64,000 nt of DNA, taken from the NCBI GenBank assembly GCA_002170485.2, contig NHDZ02000034.1, forward strand, positions 37,607 through 101,606, given 5' to 3'. Below the pieces are notes generated by a model that had not been told where the DNA came from, did not search any database, and was given only the letters and a program-made list of their open reading frames with translations. This DNA comes from MED660 sp002691025. Lineage in GTDB: Bacteria > Myxococcota_A > UBA9160 > UBA4427. Each line of letters begins with the position of its first letter. The first letter of the stretch is position 1. Made by a program: the position numbers and the translations under genes. This document shows, piece by piece, positions 25,327 to 34,045 of the stretch.

Positions 25327-25526
25327 CTCTCGGTATGAACTTCACAGGAGAACAGCATGGGTTGGCTTCCGGGTCTCTACGATTTCACACAACAAGATCA
25401 CAGGCCGCAATGGCCTGACCTCATCGGAGTCTACGCCGATCGCCCGTCGCATGCGAGAGACGCCTCATGCGGCCCAGAATCAGAAACTACAAAGGGAAAT
25501 CGTGAACCCGGACGAGAAGGTCCAGA

Positions 25527-26708
25527 TCAGCGGGAAGCGATGGGATCGGAGGTCGGTCGAACGAGATCACCCACTTCAAGGGATCGGGTTGTATGTGTCA
25601 CATAGGCCACGGCGGTCTTGGGCTGAACTTCCACAAGAACCAGTTGTCCAACCACATGGTCCGGGGTCATCACTTTCCGACCCGAGACCCTGTCGGACCG
25701 GCGAGAACCCGGGACATAGACCTCAACCTCTGACCCGGCCTCGAATCCATGCAAAGAACCCCGATTGAGATAGACATGATCCCCGTCACCCATCTGGGTC
25801 CGATCGTCGGGTGTAAACACAATGGCGCCTTCCAACGCGGCAGGACTCGTCCGCACATCCACCTGCGCGGGCATGGGACGGCGAGGAATCACCTGATCTC
25901 CACGTAGGAGAGCCGATCGGGACTGCACGACGCGCGCCAAGGCTGAACCACCCTGGACATCGACCACCTCAAGCCACCCCAGAACATCCACATGGTATCC
26001 GAGCTTCCTCTTCTTCCCGACATCGTAGACCGGCTCGATCTCTCGAAAGATCGTGAACTGCTCGCCCGCACTCACTTCGCCATCGCCTATTCCCAGATAG
26101 ACTTCATCCCCTTGCGCGAGCCAGTGTCGTTCTGTCGGACTGTCGACGATGCTCGTCGCGCCCTGAATCATTTCGGGGCTCAGAAAACCCATGGCCGCTC
26201 GTTCGACAACCCGGATACTCGGTGAGGGGGAAAGAACCGGCGGGGCCTTTCGAGCGGGGAGATACTCCAACGGCTCTTTTTGAAGAGGGGNNCTCTNTGG
26301 AGCCGCAGCCAACTCCTGTTCCGCTGCAATCATCCTCTCCGCTTCCATGGGCGTGATGCGTCGCATCTCTCCCGAAGTAATCCAGATACGGTCTTCCGGC
26401 ACGATCAAATGAGGATTCGCGATATCCTCGTTGTCTCTCCACACCGAAGGCCAGACCCAAGGCGTTCCCAGATAGGCTTCAGAGATATCCCATAAGGTGT
26501 CCCCGGAGAGAACGGTATGGATTCTTCCTCTTTCCCCCGCTGCGTCCACGGCCCAGGGCCCCAAGGCAACAAGCGAAGAGTCCGAACGGNCATTCGCCTC
26601 GCGCGTGCTCCGCCCCTCACCAGTCGGTTCGGGCGACCCATGCACTGCCATCACCGAGAAGAAGAAAACAAAGANAATGATGGAAAGGGATCGCGTCGCA
26701 GCTCTCAT
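25527..26708 (-). CDS. LysM-domain exported protein
   Basis: A 393-residue protein with a signal peptide (MRAATRSLSII, then FVFFFSVMAVHG). A LysM module covers about residues 65-120 (HTVLSGDTLWDISEAYLGTP, WPSVWRDNEDIANPHLI), which binds peptidoglycan glycan. The rest is a strand-rich region with repeated SH3/outer-membrane-assembly-like motifs (GDEVYLGIGDGEVSAGEQF, GDHVYLNRGSLHGFEAGSEV). Similar LysM proteins lie beside dprA/topA in deltaproteobacterial genomes (recalled), and dprA is 4 kb away here, consistent with a rearranged cluster. Start ATG 26708. Ns fall in the signal peptide and near residue 140. Confidence 0.85.
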   Translation of the reverse strand: MRAATRSLSIIXFVFFFSVMAVHGSPEPTGEGRSTREANXRSDSSLVALGPWAVDAAGERGRIHTVLSGDTLWDISEAYLGTPWVWPSVWRDNEDIANPHLIVPEDRIWITSGEMRRITPMEAERMIAAEQELAAAPXXXPLQKEPLEYLPARKAPPVLSPSPSIRVVERAAMGFLSPEMIQGATSIVDSPTERHWLAQGDEVYLGIGDGEVSAGEQFTIFREIEPVYDVGKKRKLGYHVDVLGWLEVVDVQGGSALARVVQSRSALLRGDQVIPRRPMPAQVDVRTSPAALEGAIVFTPDDRTQMGDGDHVYLNRGSLHGFEAGSEVEVYVPGSRRSDRVSGRKVMTPDHVVGQLVLVEVQPKTAVAYVTHTTRSLEVGDLVRPTSDPIASR

Positions 26709-26848
26709 GGTAGGCCTCCACGCCGACCGATCGCCGCAATNCAATGNGAACCCAGAGCGGGAACCCAGNACCAGGCCGAACAGTCAGGTCAGCTAGGCGT
26801 ATCGGCGGAACGCCCGATGTCCTTGACGTCCCTCGCACAAACNCNCCG

Positions 26849-26868
26849 ATTTANCCCTTCGGGGAAAT
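26849..26868 (-). terminator. Hairpin just past the PrsT-like gene
   Basis: Written on the plus strand, ATTT and CCC pair with GGG and AAAT around TTCG, with a two-base bulge that includes an N. It begins about 9 bp past the stop codon of the PrsT-like gene in its direction of transcription. No clean T tract follows, and the N makes the stem uncertain. Confidence 0.3.
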
Positions 26869-26876
26869 GCGCCCTG

Positions 26877-29384
26877 TCAGCTGGAGGCTTTGAGAGTCTC
26901 AATCCGTTCTCGAACTCCGCCCGCCCAGGCCGGATCCTGCGAGATCTTTCCGCTGCTCTTGAGCTCATTCAAATCCGTCAGAGCCGCCTCCAGGGTTTCA
27001 ATGGCTTTCTCGCGGTCCCCCGCACTCTCGTAGGCCATGGAAAGATGCATGCGAATCTCACCGATATTCGGGTCATTGGAAGGCATGATCGAAACCGCCT
27101 CGGTCAGGTACCCGATGGCCGCTGAGGACACACCACGCTTGTAGAGCACCCAGCCCAGCGTATCCGCTGCACTCGGACTGTCAGGCATGGCCGCCTTGGC
27201 TTCCTGAGCCAGCCTCAGAGCACGGTCCAGATCGCCGTTCTCCTGAGTGGAGATCATGTAGGCCAGATTGTTCTTGGTCTCCGCCAGTTCTGAATTCAGC
27301 TCCAGCGCTTTTTCATAATTCTGCTGGGCGAGCTCGTCCTTGCTTGTCATCTCATAGAGCACGCCGAGGAAATGACGGATTGTACCGTTGGTCGGCTGCG
27401 CATCCGCCGCACTCTCATACTGCTCAATCGCCCTATCAAGACGACCGGACGAGGCATAGATACGAGCCAACTGAGCGTAATTGTCGACTCCGCTCGGATC
27501 GAGTTCCAGGCTCTTGAGGAAGGCCTCTTCTGCCTGTTCGATTTCGCGTTGACGCAGATTCACCAACCCCTTGACCCGCCACAGTTCGGCCGAATCAGGC
27601 GATGCTTCAATCGCCGAAGCCACTCNCTCNGCAGAGTCAGACACATNTCCATCCACCGCGTCCACCATCAGCAAAGAACTCAGGACTCGCGGATCATTCG
27701 GACTCGCTGCATCCGCCTCGATGAAAGCAGCTCTCGCGGCCTGCCCGTCTCCCTCCACCATGGCAAGCCGACCTCGTGCATAGTGGGCCTCGACCCCTCG
27801 ATTCTCATCGGGAATGCTATCCAGAAGCTCTCCAGCCTGCTCCACCATCCCGAGACGCACCATGCTCTGTGCCACGAGGATGACCGTCGGATAATCCTTT
27901 TTCCGGACCTTCAGATAGCGGCGACCATTCTCGATGGCGTACTCATGCTCTCCGAGTTGAGCGTGAAGTCGAATCAAGACGCGGCGGGCCTCCTGGAAAT
28001 CCGGCTTGAGCTCTACCGAACGGGCCAGGGAAGCCCGTGCACGTTTGGGTTCGTTGTTCATCAACAGAACTGAACCAAGAACGAAGTGCGCTTGAGACCA
28101 GTTCGGTTTCAGATCGACGGCATTCCTGATGTACTCCGTTGCTTTGTCCAGGTTTCCATCCGCCAACTCCAACTTACCCACAACAAAGTTGGCCTCGGCA
28201 CTCGACGGATTTTCTTTCAGTTCTNCCTCAGCGATGATTCGTGCTTCTGCGGCGAGTTCTTCCTGATCCTCTGANGCGGATCGATCNATCAGCAACTCAG
28301 CCTGGCGCAGTCGAGCCAGACTGCTCGTCGGGTCGGCCGCCAGTGCTTGTTCTACCGCGTCCATGGCTCCATCGTAGTCGCCCATCTGAGCCCGAGTATT
28401 CGACATCACCAACCAGGGGCCGGCATCCTCCGAATCGAAAGTGGTGGCTCGTTCAAGCATCCGATCTACCTGCTCGCGGTCACCTTTCTCACGATAATAT
28501 CGAACGAGATTGTCGTTGAGGTCACTCTTGCCTTCCTGCAGATTCGCAATGCCTTCCTCAAGCACGATCACCGCTTCGTCGGGTCGATCACGATCAAAAT
28601 AGAAGGATGAAAGATTCCTGTAGGCCGCTGCGCCTTCCGGGCCCTGCTTGCCTTCTTCATCCAAAACCAGCGAAAGCTTCACCGCCCCCTTCAGGCTTTC
28701 TTCGATCTCTGAATCATCCCCATCATTCGCATTCAACAAAGCCGCCAACATGGTGTATCCCAGAGGCGTCGGATCCTGTTCCAGACTGGCCCGGACCTGG
28801 ACCGCAGCCTTGTCCATCTGATCCGATTGCTGGTAGAGCGATGCCAGGGCAAGGTGACCGGCGGCATTTCCCGGTTCGATTTCAACCGCTCGTTGCATCG
28901 CTTCTTCGGCTTCGCGGTCACGCTCCAGCGCGAGCAGGGCTTGGCCACGGAAACGATGGGCAGCCGCATTATCGGGTTCGACTTCAATGATTTTATCCGC
29001 GGACTCAAGCACTTCGTCAAACCGTCCTCCGGCCATTGTCAGAGCGGTGTACTGGATCCTGGAATCGATATCGTCGGGGGCCAAACGAACTGTCTCGGAC
29101 AGCTCCCAGTAGCCCTCTCGCGCTCGGTCGGTATAGAAATAGGCTTTCGCGAGATTCCGATGGGCCTCCACATGATTCGGATCGATCTGGAGCACGTTCC
29201 GAAATTCAATGATCGCTTCCTCATACTCTTCTTGCTCGATGTAGTANTTCCCGTTTTTCACGAAATCGGCGACCTGCGTCTCACTATCTCCGCAGCCCAC
29301 TGCTCCAAGAACGAGGGAGAATGCACACAGGGTGATGAGCGTATGCCGGACGCGCCAAAGTCGTAGGGAAGAGCTTGAATTCAT
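26877..29384 (-). CDS. TPR-repeat lipoprotein, PrsT-like (exosortase/PEP-CTERM system)
   Basis: An 835-residue protein. A hydrophobic leader ends in a possible lipobox (LVLGAVGC), then ISSUE-free TPR units follow almost to the end: typical helices include EEAIIEFRNVLQIDPNHVEA, ERDREAEEAMQRAVEIEPGN, GRLDRAIEQYESAADAQPTN and ELAQQNYEKALELNSELAE. The layout (lipoprotein with 15 or more TPRs, about 900 residues, beside an exosortase EPS locus) matches PrsT, the TPR protein of the PEP-CTERM/XrtA system. Its role is thought to be assembly of the export or sorting apparatus in the periplasm. The start is the ATG at 29384, preceded by GGAGATGAGGTC. It lies at the distal end of the minus EPS arm. Confidence 0.85.
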   Translation of the reverse strand: MNSSSSLRLWRVRHTLITLCAFSLVLGAVGCGDSETQVADFVKNGXYYIEQEEYEEAIIEFRNVLQIDPNHVEAHRNLAKAYFYTDRAREGYWELSETVRLAPDDIDSRIQYTALTMAGGRFDEVLESADKIIEVEPDNAAAHRFRGQALLALERDREAEEAMQRAVEIEPGNAAGHLALASLYQQSDQMDKAAVQVRASLEQDPTPLGYTMLAALLNANDGDDSEIEESLKGAVKLSLVLDEEGKQGPEGAAAYRNLSSFYFDRDRPDEAVIVLEEGIANLQEGKSDLNDNLVRYYREKGDREQVDRMLERATTFDSEDAGPWLVMSNTRAQMGDYDGAMDAVEQALAADPTSSLARLRQAELLXDRSXSEDQEELAAEARIIAEXELKENPSSAEANFVVGKLELADGNLDKATEYIRNAVDLKPNWSQAHFVLGSVLLMNNEPKRARASLARSVELKPDFQEARRVLIRLHAQLGEHEYAIENGRRYLKVRKKDYPTVILVAQSMVRLGMVEQAGELLDSIPDENRGVEAHYARGRLAMVEGDGQAARAAFIEADAASPNDPRVLSSLLMVDAVDGXVSDSXEXVASAIEASPDSAELWRVKGLVNLRQREIEQAEEAFLKSLELDPSGVDNYAQLARIYASSGRLDRAIEQYESAADAQPTNGTIRHFLGVLYEMTSKDELAQQNYEKALELNSELAETKNNLAYMISTQENGDLDRALRLAQEAKAAMPDSPSAADTLGWVLYKRGVSSAAIGYLTEAVSIMPSNDPNIGEIRMHLSMAYESAGDREKAIETLEAALTDLNELKSSGKISQDPAWAGGVRERIETLKASS

Positions 29385-29729
29385 GATGACCTCATCTCCA
29401 GAGATAAGCAGAAGCTTCTGGGTGGATATTAAGCCCGTAGCCTGCCTTATTCGGACGCCAAATTCCACCGCGAAACGACGTATGGACATTGGGACCACTT
29501 TCGAAAAACCGAACTCAGCCTCTCCTCGGTCATTTCAGCCGAAGTCTTCAGGAAAAGTCACAGCCTGAGAAGGAAATAGACCCCGTCTCAACCACTCGCT
29601 CGAGTCGGATCGCGCGTCTTCCCTACACCAAGACGATAGAGGGAGATCAGGCACCGTGTGGAGTCACCCACGTCCCCCTCATCAAGCGGAGGTCCAATGG
29701 CATCCAAACGCTTGGAAACGCGACCTGGC
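29385..29729. other. 345-bp gap between the Crp/Fnr gene and the PrsT-like gene
   Basis: No gene is seen on either strand. The gap probably holds the PrsT-like promoter. A GG-N10-GC match can be found on the minus strand near 29432-29446, but its flanks fit the sigma-54 consensus poorly, so no promoter is called. A short perfect repeat TCCAA-acgc-TTGGA lies near 29703-29717. Confidence 0.4.
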
Positions 29730-30416
29730 CTACCCCTCTATGGGAATGAGGTAACGCTTTCCGGATTGCTGAAGCCAGCCATCATCTTTGAGTTGCTTGA
29801 TGGCCCGGGTCACGGTCTCACGAGAGGTCCCGATCATATCCGCAATCTGTTGATGGGTCAGAGCCGGCGTCAGTCGACGCCCCGCCTCCGATGTATCAAT
29901 CTCGGAAAGCCTGACAAAGAGTCCGCGCGTTCGCTCTTTTACTCCCTGGAAGGAAAGGGAACTCGCCTGCTCGTTTGTCTCACGCAAACGGTTGGTCAGC
30001 TCCTCGATCACCGCGAGAGCCAGGTCGGGACTACTTCGCAACAAGCCAACAAAATCGCGTCGCGACAAAGCAAGAAGGCGGGACTCCTCCAGGGTCTCTA
30101 CGCTGGCGGATCGCACTTCACCGCTGAGAAGAGCCATATCGCCAAAGAAAGAGCCCTGGTCCAGCAGGTTCATGATCTTCTCGCGACCATCGGATGAAGC
30201 TTTTGTGACCTTCGCGCGACCTTCCCGGATGACGTACATGTAGTCACCGGAAAGCCCCTCTTCAACGACGCGGCTACCCCGAGGCAGTTTTCGCTCGATG
30301 AGAAGAGAAGCAATCTCTTCAAGGTCGGCCTGGTTCACCCGGGAAAAAAGCGGAATAGAACGGAGAGACTCGAGGGCCTCCTGTTTCTGGACTTCGCTTG
30401 ATCGTGACTCGCTCAT
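29730..30416 (-). CDS. Crp/Fnr-family transcription regulator
   Basis: A 228-residue regulator. The cyclic-nucleotide-binding beta roll covers residues about 20-130 (GDYMYVIREGRAKV, GSFFGDMALLSGEVRSASVE), followed by the long dimer helix and a C-terminal winged helix-turn-helix (LTHQQIADMIGTSRETVTRAI), typical of Crp. In the ligand pocket the usual FGE is FGD while the RSA triplet is kept, so cAMP binding may be altered; other nucleotides are possible. No cysteine cluster for an Fe-S centre is present, so it is not Fnr. I chose the ATG at 30416 because GAGGG precedes it; a second ATG at 30431 is possible. It sits between EPS genes and could control them. Confidence 0.92.
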   Translation of the reverse strand: MSESRSSEVQKQEALESLRSIPLFSRVNQADLEEIASLLIERKLPRGSRVVEEGLSGDYMYVIREGRAKVTKASSDGREKIMNLLDQGSFFGDMALLSGEVRSASVETLEESRLLALSRRDFVGLLRSSPDLALAVIEELTNRLRETNEQASSLSFQGVKERTRGLFVRLSEIDTSEAGRRLTPALTHQQIADMIGTSRETVTRAIKQLKDDGWLQQSGKRYLIPIEG

Positions 30417-30488
30417 GCAATGGACCCTCATGAAGTGGAGAAGAGCAAACCTTGAGAACCGATCCTGCTTGCACGCAACCGTACTGAA

Positions 30489-31652
30489 TCAGGTTAGTTC
30501 ATCACGCCCTTTTCGCTTCAACTCCCCAACAATCATCCGAACGTCGGAACTACGCTCCACCTTTGTGATCAAGATCACGTCATCGGTCTCAATCACGGTG
30601 AGATCATCCACACCCAGAAGGGCAATCATCCGCTTATCCGCCCAGACCAGGTTTCCAGACGATTCCAGGGCTAGGACATCGCCTCCGATCACACAGTTCC
30701 CTGATTCATCCAAAGAAGATGACCCCGCGGGCCCAGACTTCTGACGACTCCCCAAGCCCAACTCCTGCCCGAGAGACGCCCACGTNCCCACATCNCTCCA
30801 GGCAAAATCGACCGGAATGGTGCAAACNCGCTGGCTCCGCTCCAGAACGGCAATATCGATGGGCACCGAGGGCGCACGCCGATACGCAGCCTCGACGGGA
30901 GCACGGGAGCGCCCAACGCCCGGCTTACGAAGCGGAGCAAGAGCCTTGTGCAGATCGGGNGCACANNTCTTGATTTCCGCCAAAAGCGTTGACACCGACC
31001 AGACAAAGACGCCGGCGTTCCACAAATAGTCTCCGAGTGAAACGTAGCGCCTGGCGCGAGCCGCATCGGGTTTCTCGACAAACCGTCGCACGCGACAAAG
31101 TCCAGGGAATTCCTCACCCATTTCCCGACCGAGATGAATGTACCCGTAGCCGGTTTCGGGCCGAGTGGGACGAACGCCCAAAGTAACCAGCACATCGGCC
31201 TGCGCAGCCCCATGAGCCGCCAATTGAATTGATTTCGCGAAGGCTTTTGCATCCGGTATGTGGTGATCGGCTGAAAGCACAACCATGACCGCTTCGGGAT
31301 CCTGCGTGGAAATCCTTTGCGCCGCCCACGCGACAGCCATCGCCGTATTCCGTCGATCCGGCTCAACCAGAACTCGTCCAGGAGCAAGACCACTTGCCAC
31401 TTTCATGGCCCGAGCGTGTTCGTGACCGCAAACCAGCCAGACATTGCCTTCCTCGGCAATCCGGTGCGCTCGCTCCACGGTCGAGGCAAGCAATGTCTTG
31501 CCTCCGACAATCTCCATCAATGGTTTCGGTGTCGCTCTACGAGATCGGGGCCAGAACCTCTCCCCTGCCCCACCTGCGAGAATCACAGCATGGACGGACG
31601 GCCCCTGGCGCTTTGCCTTTTTTCGGCTTTCCTTCTTTTTCTTGGCCGGCAT
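30489..31652 (-). CDS. manC: Mannose-1-phosphate guanylyltransferase
   Basis: Makes GDP-mannose from mannose-1-P and GTP. The nucleotidyltransferase signature HAVILAGGAGERFWPRSR with KPL, the HIPD-type metal site in LSADHHIPDAKAF, the sugar-binding GYGYIHLG and FVEKPD, and WNAGVFVW are all present. At 387 residues it is the transferase alone, without the C-terminal isomerase half of bifunctional ManC/AlgA; phosphomannose isomerase must be elsewhere. A Lys-rich N-terminal tail (PAKKKKESRKKAKRQ) is unusual. The ATG overlaps the Ugd stop (TGATG), indicating coupling. GDP-mannose would feed Gmd, two genes upstream. Confidence 0.93.
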   Translation of the reverse strand: MPAKKKKESRKKAKRQGPSVHAVILAGGAGERFWPRSRRATPKPLMEIVGGKTLLASTVERAHRIAEEGNVWLVCGHEHARAMKVASGLAPGRVLVEPDRRNTAMAVAWAAQRISTQDPEAVMVVLSADHHIPDAKAFAKSIQLAAHGAAQADVLVTLGVRPTRPETGYGYIHLGREMGEEFPGLCRVRRFVEKPDAARARRYVSLGDYLWNAGVFVWSVSTLLAEIKXCXPDLHKALAPLRKPGVGRSRAPVEAAYRRAPSVPIDIAVLERSQXVCTIPVDFAWXDVXTWASLGQELGLGSRQKSGPAGSSSLDESGNCVIGGDVLALESSGNLVWADKRMIALLGVDDLTVIETDDVILITKVERSSDVRMIVGELKRKGRDELT

Positions 31653-32971
31653 CAAGGGCGTCCAATACTCCAGTACTCAAAGCCTATTGCTCGGATACTG
31701 TCCGGATTGTAGATGTTACGCATATCCACGATCCTCTTGTGATTGAGCGTCTTACCGAGCCTGTCCAGATCCAGAGCCCGGAATTCATTCCACTCGGTCA
31801 CGATGGTCAGCACGTCGGCTCCCTCGCAAGTCTCGTAGGGATCCTTGCACATGGTCAAATCAGGCAATTCAGCTGCCGCCGACTCCATGGCTTCTGGATC
31901 ATAGGCCCGGACCACCGCACCCGCTGCCAGCAATTCCCGACCGATCTCCATCGCGGCCGACTCCCTTATATCGTCCGTCTCCGGCTTGAAGGAAAGACCG
32001 AGCATCGCCACCGTTACACCTTGAAGACTCCCGCCACAGGCGGCCACGATCTTCTCGAGCGCATATCCTCTTTGGCGCTGGTTCACCTTCAATACGGCTT
32101 CCACAATCGAGAAGTCCTGACCGATACTTCGAGCAAAGTGGGCGATCGATAGCGTGTCTTTGGGAAAACACGAACCGCCGTATCCGGGTCCGGCATGAAG
32201 AAACTTCTTGCCGATTCTCCGATCCAACCCGATGGCCCGCGCCACCGACTGCACATCTCCGCCGACCGAGTCACACAGGATCGCCAACTCGTTTATGAAT
32301 GAGATCTTCGTAGCCAGAAAAGCGTTGCCTGCATATTTACTCAGCTCTGAAGTGGCCAGATCCGTCAGGACAAAGGGCGTTTCATTCAAGAACAGGGGCC
32401 TGTAGAGATCCTTCATGATGGCGAGAGCCTGATCATCGTTGTTTTCAGAGCCGATGACCACACGATCGGGCCGCATGAAATCGCCGATGGCGGCGCCTTC
32501 ACGGAGAAACTCGGGGTTTGAGATCACACTGAAGTTGATGCTCAAATCCTGCGCGGCCAACTCTTCCTCGATCCACCCCTTGACCTTGAGAGAAGTGCCC
32601 ACGGGCACAGTGCTCTTGGTCACAATGACTTTGTAGCCATCCATGTTTCGCCCGATCTGACGGGCCACGGACTCCACGTAACTGAGGTCCGTTCCACCAT
32701 CTTCACCAGGGGGCGTTCCGACAGCAATGAAGATGACCAGGGCATTCTGGATCGCCTGATCCGTATCGGTGGTGAAGCAGAGTCTTCCCGCCTCCATGTT
32801 CCGACGGACAAGATCTTCCAGACCCGGCTCGTAGATGGGAATCTCACAGCGCTGCAAAGCTTCGATTTTTTCAGCAATCAGATCCGTGCACGTCACCTGG
32901 ACCCCGAACTCAGAGAAACAAGTGCCGGTCACGAGCCCGACATAACCGCTTCCGAGCACTGTCACATTCAT
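31652..32971 (-). CDS. ugd: UDP-glucose 6-dehydrogenase
   Basis: Two-step NAD-dependent oxidation of UDP-glucose to UDP-glucuronate. The NAD motif VLGSGYVGLVTGTCF opens the protein, followed by FIAVGTPPGEDGGTDLSYVE, TKSTVPVGT, the FLREGAAIGDFMRPDRVVIG loop, Lys/Asn in KYAGNAFLATKISFINE, and the catalytic cysteine in GYGGSCFPKDT. Its 439 residues are normal. ATG at 32971 with GGAGGTGG upstream. UDP-glucuronate is also the substrate of the epimerase at 55.2-56.2 kb, which ties the two ends of the locus together. Confidence 0.96.
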   Translation of the reverse strand: MNVTVLGSGYVGLVTGTCFSEFGVQVTCTDLIAEKIEALQRCEIPIYEPGLEDLVRRNMEAGRLCFTTDTDQAIQNALVIFIAVGTPPGEDGGTDLSYVESVARQIGRNMDGYKVIVTKSTVPVGTSLKVKGWIEEELAAQDLSINFSVISNPEFLREGAAIGDFMRPDRVVIGSENNDDQALAIMKDLYRPLFLNETPFVLTDLATSELSKYAGNAFLATKISFINELAILCDSVGGDVQSVARAIGLDRRIGKKFLHAGPGYGGSCFPKDTLSIAHFARSIGQDFSIVEAVLKVNQRQRGYALEKIVAACGGSLQGVTVAMLGLSFKPETDDIRESAAMEIGRELLAAGAVVRAYDPEAMESAAAELPDLTMCKDPYETCEGADVLTIVTEWNEFRALDLDRLGKTLNHKRIVDMRNIYNPDSIRAIGFEYWSIGRP

Positions 32972-33031
32972 CAAACCACCTCCAAGTCCATCGTTCTACA
33001 GAGGACCCTCTTCCCAGGAACCGCTCCCGTA

Positions 33032-34030
33032 TCAGCGCGTACCCGGGTCGCCGATCCTGATCCCATGGACCTTCTGCTGGTTTTCGAGGTCAGCTTCGAC
33101 CATCAGCGCGACCAACTCCGCAAAAGAAGTCTGAGGCCGCCAGCCCAACTCTCGCTCAGCCTTGGATGGATCCGCCAAAAGCGTGTCAACTTCCGCAGGT
33201 CGTTCCAGACTCTTGTCAAAGGTCACGAAATCCGTCGGGTCCAACCCCACATGGGCAAAAGCCAACTCATAACACTCACGTACAGAATTCTGCTTCCCGG
33301 TCCCAATCACATAGTCGGACGGTGTATCCGACTGCAGCATTCGCCACATCACATCGACATATTCCTTGGCATAACCCCAGTCACGCTTGGCTTCCACGTT
33401 CCCGAGTTTGAGCTGATCATCCAGACCCAGTTTTATCCGGGCGGCGGACTCGGTGATCTTGCGAGTCACGAATTCACGGCCCCTTCGAGGCGACTCGTGA
33501 TTGAAGAGGATCCCTGACACCGCGAAGAGGTCATAGCTTTCCCGATAGTTCACCGCGATCCAGTGGCCGTACAGTTTGGCCACCGCATAAGGGCTACGCG
33601 GATAGAACTCCGTGGTTTCGCTCTGCGGGGTCTCTCTTACGCGCCCAAACATTTCCGAACTGGAAGCTTGATAGAAACGGATCGAGGGATCCACGATGCG
33701 AATCGCGTCCAACATCCGAGTCACACCCAGTGCCGTAAACTCTCCTGTAAGAGAAGGCTGAACCCATGAAGTGGGCACAAAAGACTGTGCGGCGAGGTTG
33801 TAGATCTCCTCGGGGGCGGCTGCCTCTACGGCCGATTGCAAAGAGACCTGATCCAGCAGATCGGCTTGATGCAGGTGTATGTCGGAGTGGATGTGTTGAA
33901 TCCTCTCGAAAGTCTCGGTGCTCGAGCGTCGGATCACGCCGTGCACCTCATACCCTTTCTCAAGCAGGAGTTCCGCCAAATAGGATCCATCCTGGCCCGT
34001 AATTCCTGTAATCAGTGCCGAGCGACTCAT
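33032..34030 (-). CDS. gmd: GDP-mannose 4,6-dehydratase
   Basis: Converts GDP-mannose to GDP-4-keto-6-deoxymannose, the precursor of GDP-rhamnose, GDP-fucose and related sugars. SDR-type ITGITGQDGSYLAELL binds NADP, and YxxxK occurs in YPRSPYAVAKLYG. ILFNHESPRRGREFVTRKI and RDWGYAKEYVDVMW are specific to Gmd. 332 residues. No reductase partner (fcl or rmd) is recognisable in the window, so the final sugar cannot be named. Its ATG lies 15 bp past the WecA-like stop, with GAGGAGAAG before it. Confidence 0.96.
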   Translation of the reverse strand: MSRSALITGITGQDGSYLAELLLEKGYEVHGVIRRSSTETFERIQHIHSDIHLHQADLLDQVSLQSAVEAAAPEEIYNLAAQSFVPTSWVQPSLTGEFTALGVTRMLDAIRIVDPSIRFYQASSSEMFGRVRETPQSETTEFYPRSPYAVAKLYGHWIAVNYRESYDLFAVSGILFNHESPRRGREFVTRKITESAARIKLGLDDQLKLGNVEAKRDWGYAKEYVDVMWRMLQSDTPSDYVIGTGKQNSVRECYELAFAHVGLDPTDFVTFDKSLERPAEVDTLLADPSKAERELGWRPQTSFAELVALMVEADLENQQKVHGIRIGDPGTR

Positions 34031-34045
34031 GGCGAACTCTTCTCC

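Noticed and set aside
25357..25605. 82-codon frame with a good ribosome site (AGGAGAACAGC) between the nicotinamidase and LysM genes
   Set aside because: The sequence has no domain-like pattern and its 3' part runs antisense into the LysM gene; too weak to call.
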